In this document: positions 33,548 to 42,327 of the stretch, piece after piece
Layout: each line of letters begins with the position of its first letter
Numbering within the stretch: position 1 is the first letter of the stretch
Assembly: GCA_023429995.1 (NCBI GenBank)
Contig: JAEZCE010000093.1
Span: 130,619 to 194,618, forward strand
Direction: 5' to 3'
Length of the DNA stretch: 64,000 bases
DNA from: Bacillota bacterium
Lineage (GTDB): Bacteria; Bacillota; UBA4882; UBA8346
Made by a program: the position numbers and the translations under genes
The notes under the pieces: generated by a model
The model's input: only the letters and a program-made list of their open reading frames with translations
Told to the model about the DNA's origin: nothing
Databases searched by the model: none

Positions 33548-33572
33548 GGTTCCCTCATCCCGAATATGTAAT

Positions 33573-33653
33573 AAGTAAACTGTTAGTTTACTTTTTTAGT
33601 ATAACACAAACTCTTAAACTATACTAGTAAAAGATTACACTGTTAGTTTACTT
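33573..33653. promoter_or_regulatory. Two TetR operators
   Basis: AAGTAAACTgttAGTTTACTT at 33573-33593 is a perfect 21-bp palindrome. A second, imperfect copy (ATTACACTgttAGTTTACTTT) starts at 33633. The 60-bp centre-to-centre distance and position before the TetR start suit autorepression. Confidence 0.72.
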
Positions 33654-33713
33654 TTTTTCAAATTCTTTTTATGAGAGTTTCAAATTAGCTATGAAATGGC
33701 GCTTTCCATCCCC

Positions 33714-33761
33714 TTGACAAGAATCATGAGTTGAATTATAATGACTTTAAACTCATTGAGT
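33714..33761 (+). promoter_or_regulatory. Promoter and operator of the second TetR gene
   Basis: TTGACA (33714-33719), a 17-bp spacer, and TATAAT (33737-33742). It is followed at 33751-33761 by ACTCATTGAGT, an 11-bp palindrome at the expected transcription start and the likely autoregulatory operator. Confidence 0.78.
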
Positions 33762-33775
33762 ACGGAGTCAACCAA

Positions 33776-34363
33776 ATGAAAATATCAAAACGAAAATTGC
33801 AAAAAGACCAGACCAGGGAGGAGATACTTCAGGCGGCTTTGCATGAATTTGCTTCCAGAGGTTTTATTGCCACCCGTACCAGTGATGTCGCCGATGTGGC
33901 GGGAGTTTCCCATGGAACGGTTTTTGCGCATTTTGCCACCCGGGAGGATTTATTAATCGCTGCTATCGAAGAATTCGGCCGTAAGGTCGCCGGGCGAATT
34001 CATGAATTGGCAAGCCGGGGTGGGAGCGTGCGAGAGGTCCTTCAGGCTCACTTGGAAGGTCTTATTGAAGAGGAAGCTTTCTACTCCAGAATGGTTTCGG
34101 AAAGGTCCCTGTTGCCTGCTAATGCCCAGAGTGCTTTCGTGGCAATTCAATCAGCGATTTCCATCCATTTAAATCAAGCGGCAAGCCGTGAGATAGCATC
34201 GGGAGCGATTCGCCCCATTCCCATGCACTTTTTTTTTAATACCTGGATGGGATTGATTCATTATTATCTAAGCAATGCCGATTTATTTGCGCCGGGAGAG
34301 TCGGTTTTAAAGCGTTATGGATGGGAATTGCTTGAGTATTTCATGAGCCTGACGGCTCCGTAA
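33776..34363 (+). CDS. TetR-family transcriptional regulator
   Basis: A 195-residue TetR regulator. The HTH is ILQAALHEFASRGFIATRTSDVA-type and continues VSHGTVFAHFATREDLL. ATG 33776 is chosen because GGAG sits 8 bp upstream; earlier in-frame codons would overlap the -10 box. It lies 39 bp upstream of a HEAT-like gene that may be co-transcribed. Confidence 0.88.
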   Translation: MKISKRKLQKDQTREEILQAALHEFASRGFIATRTSDVADVAGVSHGTVFAHFATREDLLIAAIEEFGRKVAGRIHELASRGGSVREVLQAHLEGLIEEEAFYSRMVSERSLLPANAQSAFVAIQSAISIHLNQAASREIASGAIRPIPMHFFFNTWMGLIHYYLSNADLFAPGESVLKRYGWELLEYFMSLTAP

Positions 34364-34402
34364 AGTTTAAAACGGAGCGGCAAATTTGAAAGGGGTGCTA
34401 CG

Positions 34403-35119
34403 ATGGATCAAGGACCGAAGACGAAAACAATTGAAAACCTTTTACTCAATTCCGGTCTCCCGGGGCCCAGAGGAAATTTAGCGTTGCTTTATTCATTCGC
34501 CCATCGCGCCACCGCCGCTGAAATTGAAGAATGTTTGGCCTATTACCATGATCATCTTCAAAACTCTCCGGAAGAGTTCGTGGTCATGTGCGGAATTGTC
34601 GGATATTGTATTTTGAATCAGAATAACATTTCAGGGATAATGGAAAAAATCAGGGGCTACGCATCTCATCAGAGTTGGCGGATTCGAGAGGCGGTGGCTA
34701 TCGGTATTCAAGAGGTAGCAGCCCTAAAGATGAATGAAATCATCCATCATCTTGAAAAATGGCTTGACGGCAATGAATTGGAAAAGCGCGCCGTGGTTGC
34801 TGCTTTGTGTGAACCCAAATTATTAAAAGAAAGCCAAATCAATATCAAAATTTTAAATATCCTGGCTGCATTAACCCGCGCTTTTGAAAAAATTGACGGT
34901 AAACTGTCTGACCAGCAGAATACTTTACGGAAAACTTTGGGATATGGCTGGAGTGTGGTGATTGTCGCTATTCCTCAGGAAGGAAAGATAGTTTTTGAAA
35001 CGGCGGCTCGGAGTAGTAACAAACATATTCGCTGGATAATCAAGGAAAACCTTAAAAAGAATCGTTTGTTTCGAATGGATCAATTCTGGGTTGAAAAGAT
35101 GAAGTCACTTTTCACCTAA
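34403..35119 (+). CDS. HEAT-like alpha-helical repeat protein
   Basis: A 238-residue helical protein. Segments such as HQSWRIREAVAIGIQEV, LEKRAVVAALCEPKLLK and SNKHIRWIIKENLKK look like HEAT/PBS-type repeats, as in the DNA-alkylation-repair fold, but no catalytic motif is visible. AAGGGG precedes the ATG. The function is unknown; the preceding TetR may regulate it. Confidence 0.6.
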   Translation: MDQGPKTKTIENLLLNSGLPGPRGNLALLYSFAHRATAAEIEECLAYYHDHLQNSPEEFVVMCGIVGYCILNQNNISGIMEKIRGYASHQSWRIREAVAIGIQEVAALKMNEIIHHLEKWLDGNELEKRAVVAALCEPKLLKESQINIKILNILAALTRAFEKIDGKLSDQQNTLRKTLGYGWSVVIVAIPQEGKIVFETAARSSNKHIRWIIKENLKKNRLFRMDQFWVEKMKSLFT

Positions 35120-35130
35120 AGGAGGGTTAA

Positions 35131-35325
35131 ATGGTTATGCAATCAGGAACAAAGTTAAAAGGAAGGACTTGTTATAACCACTTAGGGGGCAAATTGGGTC
35201 AAGTAATTTTTGAAAGGCTGATTGAATTGGAATGGCTTACATTGGAAGATGGGAAGTCAACGGTTTACCAAGTTACTGAAAAAGGTTATCAAGAGTTTAA
35301 GAAACTGGGTGTACCTATTGAATAA
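35131..35325 (+). CDS. Stand-alone ArsR-like C-terminal domain
   Basis: A 64-residue protein, KGRTCYNHLGGKLGQVIFERL...VYQVTEKGYQEFKKLGV. It matches the C-terminal region of a class of ArsR-type regulators (pattern RTCYDHLAGKLG...) but has no DNA-binding N-terminal half. A strong AAAGGAGGG site means it is translated. Either a truncated regulator or a genuine short form. Confidence 0.55.
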   Translation: MVMQSGTKLKGRTCYNHLGGKLGQVIFERLIELEWLTLEDGKSTVYQVTEKGYQEFKKLGVPIE

Positions 35326-35335
35326 GGAGAAAACA

Positions 35336-35728
35336 ATGAAAAACTATGATAATTTTATTCTTCCGGCCAACGATTTGCAGAAAGGAAAAGAATTTTATCA
35401 AGGCACTTTGGGTTTTCCGGTGAAATTTGATTTTACGGACATTGGGATGACTGCATTTAAAGTGGGAGAGCAGGAACCGGCAATCATACTTAGTACAAAT
35501 CCTGCCACCAAACCAGCTATCTGGTTTGTGGTAGACAATGTGATGCAAAAGTTTAAGGAACTGCAATCTAAAGGGGTAACCTTTTGTAAGGAACCATTTT
35601 TGATTAAGACAGGATGGGCAGCAGAATTTGAAGATCCTTTTGGAAATCGCTTGGCAATTACCGATTATTCGGCAATTTCAAATAATGAATTTGTTGAAGC
35701 TAAAAACAAAGGAGAAATGAAAGAATGA
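35336..35728 (+). CDS. VOC (glyoxalase/bleomycin-resistance) family protein
   Basis: A 130-residue VOC-fold protein with the two beta-alpha-beta-beta-beta halves: FILPANDLQKGKEFYQGTLGFPV at the start, and WAAEFEDPFGNRLAITDY with the C-terminal metal-Glu region. ATG 35336 has AAGGAGA upstream. It overlaps the zinc-ribbon gene by 4 bp. The substrate is not evident. Confidence 0.83.
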   Translation: MKNYDNFILPANDLQKGKEFYQGTLGFPVKFDFTDIGMTAFKVGEQEPAIILSTNPATKPAIWFVVDNVMQKFKELQSKGVTFCKEPFLIKTGWAAEFEDPFGNRLAITDYSAISNNEFVEAKNKGEMKE

Positions 35729-35967
35729 AAACTTGTATCGCTTGCGGTATGCCGATGGTGAAGGAAGGGGAATTTGCGCTGGGGGATACTTCGAAGGATT
35801 ATTGTGTTTATTGCGCGCGTCCCGATGGCGCCATGCAATCTTATGAAGAAAAATTGGAAGGTATGACCGAGTTTATCCTGAAAACTCAGGGATTTGATGA
35901 AAAGGCAGCCCGGAACGCCGCCCGGGAAATGATGGCAAAGCTTCCGGCTTGGCAGGGAAAGTTTTAA
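35725..35967 (+). CDS. Small zinc-ribbon protein
   Basis: An 80-residue protein with two CxxC knuckles, CIACGMPM (4-11) and DYCVYCARPDG, typical of the putative zinc-ribbon family. A helical tail (GFDEKAARNAAREMMAKLPAW) follows. ATGA overlap couples it to the VOC gene. Confidence 0.82.
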   Translation: MKTCIACGMPMVKEGEFALGDTSKDYCVYCARPDGAMQSYEEKLEGMTEFILKTQGFDEKAARNAAREMMAKLPAWQGKF

Positions 35968-36083
35968 GGGATAAAGGCTAAAGGACGAGGATGTCCTGAA
36001 ATAAAATTCAGTGGAGTCAATTCGGTTTTTTATAGTTGATTTTTCCATCAAAAAGTATTATCATATCAACTAAATATATAAAA

Positions 36084-36210
36084 CGCTCTTATCCGGAGAG
36101 GGGAAGGGACTGGCCCGATGAACCCTCGGCAACTGAAAGCGGTTTGACTATTTGAAAGAGACCGCCTTACAGTGCCAATTCCTGCAGGGGAAACCCGAGA
36201 GATGAGAGGA
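36084..36210 (+). promoter_or_regulatory. S-box (SAM-I) riboswitch
   Basis: Consensus elements in order are CTCTTATCC...GAGAGGGGAAGGGACTGGCCCGATGAA (36086-36122), CTCGGCAAC, AGTGCCAATTCCTGCAGG (36171-36188) and GAGAGATGAGAG (36197-36208). P1 is CTCTTATC (36086-36093) with GATGAGAG (36201-36208). The 3' P1 strand AGAGGA can instead pair with TCCTCT of the terminator, giving the usual SAM-OFF switch for metA. Confidence 0.96.
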
Positions 36211-36252
36211 AAATGGAAAATTATAGCCTAGCTATAGCTTCGTTATAGAATC

Positions 36253-36277
36253 CTCTTCCTCGTGGAAGAGTTTTTTT
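36253..36277 (+). terminator. S-box-controlled terminator
   Basis: CTCTTCC-TCGT-GGAAGAG (36253-36270) followed by seven T. It ends 48 bp before metA. Confidence 0.92.
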
Positions 36278-36324
36278 ATTTTTAATTTCAATCTGAACCG
36301 TGAAGCAAAAGAGGGGGAGATAAC

Positions 36325-37242
36325 ATGCCGATTCGAATACCAGACAATCTACCAGCCACAGAGATTTTGAGCCGGGAAAATATCTTTATAATGACGGAAG
36401 ACCGCGCTTGCCATCAGGACATCCGCCCGTTAAAGATAGCGATTCTTAATTTGATGCCGACCAAAATCACCACGGAAACCCAGTTGTTGCGATTGCTTGG
36501 GAATACTCCGCTCCAAGTGGAGGCGATTTTGCTTCAGCCCAAAAATCACCAGGCCAAGAACACGCCGGAAGAACATTTGAAGAATTTTTATAAAACCGTC
36601 GATGAGGTCGCCGATGAAAACTTTGATGGCTTGGTAATAACAGGGGCGCCGGTGGAGCAATTGGATTTCGAGGAAGTTGATTATTGGGAGGAACTGACTG
36701 AAATTTTGGATTGGGCCGAGCACCATGTTTACTCAACTTTTTATATCTGTTGGGCGGCTCAAGCCGGACTTTTCTATCATTATAAGATTCCCAAGTATCC
36801 CTTACTCCAAAAAAAGTTTGGCGTCTTTGAACATACCGTCAATCAAAAATATACCAAATTATTGCGGGGGTTTGATGATGTTTTCCTGGCGCCTCATTCC
36901 CGTCATACCGAGGTGCGGCAGGCCGATATCGAAAAAGTCCCTGGACTTGAGATTTTATCGACTTCTAAGGAAGCCGGGGTTTATATCGTAGTTTCCAACG
37001 ATGAACGGAGGGTGTTCGTGACCGGACATTCGGAGTATGATCCGTTAACGCTAAAAGCCGAATACGACCGGGATATTGCCAGAGGCATGAAGATTGATGT
37101 CCCGCGAAATTATTATCCCAACGATGACCCCGCTAAGGAACCGATTGTAAAATGGCGGAGCCATGCTCATTTGCTTTACTTTAACTGGTTAAATTATTAT
37201 GTATACCAAGGTACTCCTTATGACTTGAGTGACATCCGTTAA
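36325..37242 (+). CDS. metA: Homoserine O-acyltransferase MetA
   Basis: A 305-residue MetA-type class-I-glutamine-amidotransferase-like enzyme that activates homoserine with acetyl- or succinyl-CoA. The opening MPIRIPDNLPA and ILNLMPTKITTETQLLRLLGN are diagnostic. The nucleophile Cys is in YICWAAQAGL, and the His/Glu pair lies in TGHSEYDP. It is under S-box control. Two O-acetylhomoserine sulfhydrylase-type genes in the window make acetyl-CoA the more likely donor (inference). Confidence 0.95.
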   Translation: MPIRIPDNLPATEILSRENIFIMTEDRACHQDIRPLKIAILNLMPTKITTETQLLRLLGNTPLQVEAILLQPKNHQAKNTPEEHLKNFYKTVDEVADENFDGLVITGAPVEQLDFEEVDYWEELTEILDWAEHHVYSTFYICWAAQAGLFYHYKIPKYPLLQKKFGVFEHTVNQKYTKLLRGFDDVFLAPHSRHTEVRQADIEKVPGLEILSTSKEAGVYIVVSNDERRVFVTGHSEYDPLTLKAEYDRDIARGMKIDVPRNYYPNDDPAKEPIVKWRSHAHLLYFNWLNYYVYQGTPYDLSDIR

Positions 37243-37275
37243 GTTGATTTGCATTGAGAGGGAACCTTGCCAATA

Positions 37276-37304
37276 TTGACAAAGCTTTCTTTTGGATATA
37301 ATAT
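37276..37304 (+). promoter_or_regulatory. Probable cysK promoter
   Basis: TTGACA (37276-37281), then TATAAT/TAATAT overlapping at a 15- or 17-bp spacing, in the 126-bp gap between metA and cysK. Confidence 0.6.
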
Positions 37305-37368
37305 CAAAATAAAATAAGATGTATTAAGCTACAATCGATGAAATTCTTTTGGCGGAGGTTTATGTTGA

Positions 37369-38304
37369 ATGTCCAAAATTGCCCAGAGTTTAACGGATCT
37401 AATCGGTAACACTCCTTTACTGGAGCTTAGTAATTATAACAAATTTCAGGGACTCAGCGCCAGAGTGATTGCCAAACTGGAATATTTTAATCCCCTCGGC
37501 AGTGTAAAAGACCGGGTCGGTTTTGCAATGATTCAAGACGCCGAAGAAAAGGGCTTGATCAACAAGGATACGGTCATCATCGAGCCGACCAGCGGTAATA
37601 CCGGCGTCGCTTTGGCTTTTGTCGCCTCATCCCGGGGCTACCGGTTGATTTTAACGATGCCGGATAGCTTCAGTATCGAACGGCGTAACCTGTTAAAAGC
37701 TCTGGGGGCTGAATTGGTACTTACTCCCGGGGTTGAAGGAATGTCGGGCGCGGTGCGCAGAGCAAATGAATTAGCTGCTCAAAATCCCAATTCGTTTATT
37801 CCCGGTCAGTTTAAAAATCCGGCAAACCCGGAGATGCACCGGAGAACGACCGCCGAGGAAATCTGGCGCGATACCGACGGAAAAGTGGATATTTTTATTG
37901 CCGGGGTCGGTACCGGGGGTACTGTCAGTGGTGTTGGGGAAGGTTTGAAAAAGAAAAATCCCCAAGTACAGATCATTGCTTTTGAACCTTTTGATTCTCC
38001 GGTTTTATCCGGCGGGAAGCCAGGACCCCATAAACTTCAGGGGATTGGCGCGGGATTTGTACCCGAGACTTTCAACCGCTCTGTGGTTGATGAAATTGTT
38101 ACTGTGAAGAGCGAAGATGCCTTTGTCACTGCCAGGCGGCTTGCAAAACACGAAGGCTTATTGGTGGGCATAACTTCTGGCGCGGCTGTATTCGTAGGAA
38201 CTGAGGTTGCCAAACGTCCGGAGAATAAGGGAAAGACGATTGTAGTATTGTTGCCGGATACCGGGGAACGTTATTTATCGACTCCTTTATTCCAGGAAAG
38301 TTAA
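37369..38304 (+). CDS. cysK: Cysteine synthase (O-acetylserine sulfhydrylase)
   Basis: A 311-residue PLP fold-type II enzyme that makes cysteine from O-acetylserine and sulfide. LIGNTPLLEL opens the fold, the PLP-Lys lies in NPLGSVKDR, the substrate loop is EPTSGNTGVALAF, and the phosphate loop is GVGTGGTVSGVG. AGGAGG precedes the ATG by 10 bp. It follows metA in a sulfur-assimilation stretch. Confidence 0.96.
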   Translation: MSKIAQSLTDLIGNTPLLELSNYNKFQGLSARVIAKLEYFNPLGSVKDRVGFAMIQDAEEKGLINKDTVIIEPTSGNTGVALAFVASSRGYRLILTMPDSFSIERRNLLKALGAELVLTPGVEGMSGAVRRANELAAQNPNSFIPGQFKNPANPEMHRRTTAEEIWRDTDGKVDIFIAGVGTGGTVSGVGEGLKKKNPQVQIIAFEPFDSPVLSGGKPGPHKLQGIGAGFVPETFNRSVVDEIVTVKSEDAFVTARRLAKHEGLLVGITSGAAVFVGTEVAKRPENKGKTIVVLLPDTGERYLSTPLFQES

Positions 38305-38341
38305 TTTCAGCAAAAGAAAATAAACAGTAATTGGTTTAAAA

Positions 38342-38376
38342 ACAAAACGATAATGCATATCTTGGTTATCGTTTTG
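38342..38376 (+). terminator. Terminator-like hairpin after cysK
   Basis: ACAAAACGATAA (38342-38353) pairs perfectly with TTATCGTTTTGT (38365-38376). The T-rich 3' arm replaces a separate U-run. Probable. Confidence 0.7.
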
Positions 38377-38528
38377 TTATAGGATTAGGATTTTAATTGG
38401 GAGAATCCGGAATACTATGGCGGAATTTCAGATTTATTTAAAAAGATGCTTTGCACGTAAATGAAAAAACGGGCTATCCGATTGATTAATAAAATCATTG
38501 GTCAAAAGTTTTAAAGGGTGAACTAAAT

Positions 38529-38912
38529 TTGGTTAAAATAAAAACTAAGGTAGTTAGTACATTCCTATTAAGTTTTCCTGTAGATAATGGGAAAACTCCC
38601 ATTATAATAGTTATTGATCGGCTAAGAATTAGCGAAAGGGAGCAATTTTCCGAAGAATATGCCAGAGCAGAAACAAAAATGGAATTTTTTAAAACTGTCG
38701 ATAGTAAAGTTGGAAAGGTATTTGCGACAGAAAACTTTTCGGATATACGAAGTAGCTGGGATGTTACGAAGTATCACGAAGAAAATATTCGTAATGCGAT
38801 AGAAAAATGTCTGGCGTCATTCATTCAATCAAATTGGAATTCAGTTGAAGTGAATTGGAAGGACGAAAGCACATTTGAAAGCATTTTGGATAGGACGCAA
38901 GTTTTCTTTTGA
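38529..38912 (+). CDS. Hypothetical protein
   Basis: A 127-residue soluble protein with a Glu/Lys-rich centre (ISEREQFSEEYARAETKMEFF) and a C-terminal amphipathic region. It starts at TTG 38529 with AAAGGGTGA eight bp upstream. It is AT-rich relative to cysK and without a recognised domain. It converges on the membrane-protein gene with a 4-bp gap. Confidence 0.55.
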   Translation: MVKIKTKVVSTFLLSFPVDNGKTPIIIVIDRLRISEREQFSEEYARAETKMEFFKTVDSKVGKVFATENFSDIRSSWDVTKYHEENIRNAIEKCLASFIQSNWNSVEVNWKDESTFESILDRTQVFF

Positions 38913-38916
38913 TGAT

Positions 38917-39393
38917 TTAACGCCATTTTTCGGCCGGCTTTGGAAAATCTTTTTGAATGAGCCATTCATATCCCCAGGTTGCAAGCGGAAACCATATTAC
39001 AAAGGGGACGGTGGAATCCACGATCCCATGAGTCAGTTTGAGTACGCCAAGTTTGGTTATCATTTGACAAAACACCATACTGTAAAGAATCCCGGCAAGT
39101 GTATAGATGACGCGATAGAGTTTTTTTTCGGGTAAAAAATAGAAGTAAATCATGAAATAAATAGTCCAGGATATCGGGGCCATAAAATGGATGCCCATGA
39201 GACCGAATGGCTCATAATTGATATATTGAAATTCTCCGATAAGGTTCGCAAAGCCTACGAAGATGATGTCCAATATGCCGCCAAAAATTAAACCGTAAAT
39301 AAACAAGCGGTGGAGGTCCTTTTTCGGGACAACATTGACCAGAATGACTCCGAAGATAGCGGCATATAAGAAGGGAATAGCTTTTGCCGGCAT
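38917..39393 (-). CDS. Integral membrane protein (CBO0543-like)
   Basis: A 158-residue protein with about five membrane helices (AIPFLYAAIFGVILVNVV, LFIYGLIFGGILDIIFVGF, ISWTIYFMIYFYFLP, VIYTLAGILYSMVFCQM and VPFVIWFPLATWGYEWLI). The pattern resembles the CBO0543 family of small Firmicutes membrane proteins. The function is unknown. AAGGAA lies upstream of the ATG. Confidence 0.65.
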   Translation of the reverse strand: MPAKAIPFLYAAIFGVILVNVVPKKDLHRLFIYGLIFGGILDIIFVGFANLIGEFQYINYEPFGLMGIHFMAPISWTIYFMIYFYFLPEKKLYRVIYTLAGILYSMVFCQMITKLGVLKLTHGIVDSTVPFVIWFPLATWGYEWLIQKDFPKPAEKWR

Positions 39394-39512
39394 GAAGAGG
39401 TTCCTTCCGTTTTTTATATTTTTTGCGGGAAAAATTTATATATTCACGCTCCTGTTCTATTTTGTTTTGAAAAACCCGTATTGACAATGAATGAAGGAGA
39501 TGAAACACAGGG

Positions 39513-40049
39513 ATGAATCAATTGGAAATGCGCCGGAGCATACGGAAATATTTGCAGCGGCCGGTGGAGGATGAAAAAATCAGGCGGTTGCTGGAAAACG
39601 CAAGGCTAGCCCCTTCCGGCAGTAACACTCAGCCTTGGCATTTTGTGGTTGTAAAAGATCCTTTGATACGGGGCGAGTTGGCGGAAGCCTCCCACAAACA
39701 AACATGGATGCTGTCTGCTCCGGTGTTTATCGTCTGCGTGGGGGATATCATGGTTCGCATGGAGAATCAATCGGAAATGATTGTGAATGAAGACAGTCCG
39801 GAGGAAGAGGTCAAACTTGTTATTCGGGATTCTTCAATTGCGATAACTCATTTGATGGTGGAAGCCGTCGATTTGGGCCTGGGTTCCTGCTGGGTCGCAT
39901 GGTTCCGCCAAGATGAAATCCGCCCCATTTTAAACATTCCCCGGGATAAATACGTGGTAGGAATTATTACGGTCGGTTATGCGGATGAAAATCCAAACCC
40001 GCGGCCCAGAAAAAAGCTTGAGGATATTGTTCATTATGAACATTGGTAG
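39513..40049 (+). CDS. Nitroreductase-family FMN oxidoreductase
   Basis: A 178-residue protein. RRSIRKYLQRPVEDEKIRRL and LAPSGSNTQPWHFVVV are the FMN-phosphate-binding start of the nitroreductase fold; VEAVDLGLGSCWVAWF and IITVGYADENPNPRPRKKLEDIV close it. It is a typical short, dimeric member. The electron acceptor is unknown. Confidence 0.9.
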   Translation: MNQLEMRRSIRKYLQRPVEDEKIRRLLENARLAPSGSNTQPWHFVVVKDPLIRGELAEASHKQTWMLSAPVFIVCVGDIMVRMENQSEMIVNEDSPEEEVKLVIRDSSIAITHLMVEAVDLGLGSCWVAWFRQDEIRPILNIPRDKYVVGIITVGYADENPNPRPRKKLEDIVHYEHW

Positions 40050-40315
40050 ACGTAAAATTGATCAAGGGTAAGGCGTGAGGTTCGATATGCAAACAAAAAA
40101 TGTCAAGCATTGTGTTTTAGATCCGATTTCTTCAATAAAAAACAAACAGGTGGGTCAAATGAATTAATTCTCCATGGACGGCTTACATTTTGATGGCGTT
40201 CATTGCAATTGAACCTTCCGCAACCATCTGGGCAATGCTTTCCCCGATTACTTTCAGGGCTTTAATCCGTTCAGTGGACAGTCTCAAGTTGTTGATATGG
40301 AATGGGAAAAAAGTA

Positions 40316-40344
40316 TTGATTATTTTTTTGTGACAGTCTATGAT
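40316..40344 (+). promoter_or_regulatory. Probable promoter of metY copy 2
   Basis: TTGATT (40316-40321), a 17-bp spacer, and TATGAT (40339-40344), 56 bp before the start codon. The rest of the 351-bp gap (40050-40400) shows no S-box. A minus-strand frame across it (40183-40401) is discussed under rejected items. Confidence 0.6.
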
Positions 40345-40400
40345 TATTTTAAATTCAGAGACGTATCTAATCATTGAAAGGAAGAAAAGAGGAAAATTCA

Positions 40401-41675
40401 ATGTCTATGTCTGCATGGAGAATAGAAACCAAATGCCTCCAGGAAGGATACAAGCCTGGCAATGGCGAGCCGCGGGTACTTCCGATTTATCAAAGCACTA
40501 CTTACAAATATAACTCAACGGAACAGGTTGCCAAGTTATTTGACTTGACGGAACCGGGCCATATGTATAGCCGTATCAGCAATCCTACCGTGGAATGTCT
40601 TGAAAACAAGATTGCCGCCCTGGAGGGTGGCGTTGGAGCCCTTTGTACATCATCCGGACAGTCGGCTACCTTAAATGCCCTGCTGAACATTGGCGAATGC
40701 GGGGACCATATCGTATCCTCCAGCGCCATTTATGGGGGGACCTATAACCTGCTGGCCATTACCATCAAACGGATGGGGATCGAGGTCACCTTTGTCAATC
40801 CGGATAGTTCCGAGGAGGAGATTCAGAAGGCATTCCGTCCGAATACCAAGGCTCTCTTTGGAGAAACCATCGCCAATCCGAAGATTAGCGTCCTTGATAT
40901 CGAGAAATTTGCGCGTGTAGCCGGAAAAAATCAGGTTCCGCTGATTGTGGACAACACGTTCGCCACTCCGGTTCTTTGCCGGCCTTTTGAATGGGGCGCG
41001 GATATCGTGATTCATTCTACCACCAAATATATGGATGGACATGCCACTTGTATCGGCGGCGTGATCGTGGATTCCGGAAAATTCGATTGGACAACCGGCA
41101 AATATCCCTTGATGACTACGGCCGATGCATCTTATCATGGGGTTGTTTATACCAAAGATTTCGGAGCTGCGGCCTATATCACCAAAGCCCGGGTCCAATA
41201 TATGCGGGATATCGGTAACTGTATGAGTCCCAATAATGCCTTCCTGACCAATTTAGGTTTGGAAACGTTACCTATTCGAATTGAACGCCATTCGGAGAAT
41301 GCTTTAAAAGTAGCCCGGTATTTGAAAGATAGTAATAAAATTATATCCGTCAGTTATCCCGGATTGGTTGACGATCCTTACCATCATTTGGCCGAAAAAT
41401 ATTTGCCGAAAGGCTGCAGCGGGGTGATTTCATTCCGGATCAAGGGCGGTAGGGAAGGCGCAGTGAAATTTATGGATAGGTTGAAGCTGGCAGCCATCGT
41501 GGTTCATGTGGCGGATGCCAGGACCAGTGTGCTCCATCCGGCCAGTTCCACCCATCGTCAAATGACCGACGAACAACTTTTACAAGCCGGAATTGAGCCG
41601 GATTTGATCCGTTTTTCGGTGGGTCTGGAACATGTCGACGACATCCTTGAAGACATCGGACAGGCTTTGGAGTAA
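40401..41675 (+). CDS. O-acetylhomoserine sulfhydrylase-type PLP enzyme, copy 2
   Basis: A 424-residue Cys/Met-metabolism PLP enzyme. The markers are YSRISNPTVECLENKIAALEGG, the PLP-Lys in IHSTTKYMDGHA, and LIRFSVGLEHVDDI at the C-terminus. The start WRIETKCLQEGYKPGNGEPR differs from copy 1, and the enzyme may act on another thiol acceptor or as gamma-lyase. ATG 40401 has GAGGAAA upstream. The assignment to homocysteine synthase is likely but not certain. Confidence 0.88.
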   Translation: MSMSAWRIETKCLQEGYKPGNGEPRVLPIYQSTTYKYNSTEQVAKLFDLTEPGHMYSRISNPTVECLENKIAALEGGVGALCTSSGQSATLNALLNIGECGDHIVSSSAIYGGTYNLLAITIKRMGIEVTFVNPDSSEEEIQKAFRPNTKALFGETIANPKISVLDIEKFARVAGKNQVPLIVDNTFATPVLCRPFEWGADIVIHSTTKYMDGHATCIGGVIVDSGKFDWTTGKYPLMTTADASYHGVVYTKDFGAAAYITKARVQYMRDIGNCMSPNNAFLTNLGLETLPIRIERHSENALKVARYLKDSNKIISVSYPGLVDDPYHHLAEKYLPKGCSGVISFRIKGGREGAVKFMDRLKLAAIVVHVADARTSVLHPASSTHRQMTDEQLLQAGIEPDLIRFSVGLEHVDDILEDIGQALE

Positions 41676-41755
41676 ACCGTTTTTGGCGATTTGTATGGAT
41701 AGGATATTTTGGGTTATAAAAACGCAAGGGTTAGTTTACCGAGGGAGGAGATCAA

Positions 41756-42172
41756 ATGCTTTCCGAATTATTGAAGAACGGTTATGGAAAAGATCGGGAT
41801 TTTAACTGTGCTGAAAAAATATTATACGGGGCCAATGAAGCTTACCAACTAGGACTGAACAAGGAAGCCCTTAAATTATCCTCCGGTTTTGGAGGCGGAA
41901 TGGCCATCGAAGGGACCTGCGGAGCTTTAACGGCTTCCATTATGGTGCTGGGACTGCTTTTTGTCAAAGACACCGCTCATGAAAGCACCCGGATCAAAGA
42001 ATTAACGAAGGAACTGTTTGAGGAATACCGGAAGGCAATGGGGGATATTGACTGCGCCCCTTTAAAAGCAAAATACCGTACGGAAGCGCTCGGGTGCCGT
42101 GATGTCATTTTCAAGGCTGCGGAGGTTTTAGATGGAATTATCGCGAGAGAACGGAAAAAGGATCAACCGTAA
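41756..42172 (+). CDS. C_GCAxxG_C_C family redox protein
   Basis: A 138-residue protein with the defining cysteine pattern: FNCAEKIL (~18), SSGFGGGMAIEGTCGALTAS (~41-60), DCAPLK (~101) and LGCRDVIFKAAEVL (~118). The family is predicted to be redox-active or metal-binding and is common in anaerobes; no member has a firm function that I know. AGGAGG lies upstream of the ATG. Confidence 0.9.
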   Translation: MLSELLKNGYGKDRDFNCAEKILYGANEAYQLGLNKEALKLSSGFGGGMAIEGTCGALTASIMVLGLLFVKDTAHESTRIKELTKELFEEYRKAMGDIDCAPLKAKYRTEALGCRDVIFKAAEVLDGIIARERKKDQP

Positions 42173-42189
42173 ACCCTAATGCTTGGGAA

Positions 42190-42305
42190 GGGTCTGCTGC
42201 AAAATAAGATTGATCGGTGGAGAATACAATATGTAAAACTTTACCGGATTATTTATGGTATATATTGTAGTTCTCATTGAATTTAATCTCTTTTGCAACA
42301 GCCTC
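42190..42305. repeat. MITE-like inverted repeat, copy C
   Basis: GGGTCTGCTGCAAAATAAG at the left end and CTTTTGCAACAGCCTC at the right are inverted repeats. Its reverse complement aligns with copy B (32778-32900) over the whole length, including the shared CAATATATACCATAAATAAT. Located between convergent genes. Confidence 0.8.
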
Positions 42306-42327
42306 TTTTTTAATGGATGACGGACAG

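Noticed and set aside
40183..40401. 72-codon minus-strand frame overlapping the metY copy 2 promoter
   Set aside because: No ribosome site. It overlaps the opposite promoter and start codon. The C-terminal part (LSTERIKALKVIGESIAQMV) looks protein-like but may be the remnant of a lost gene.
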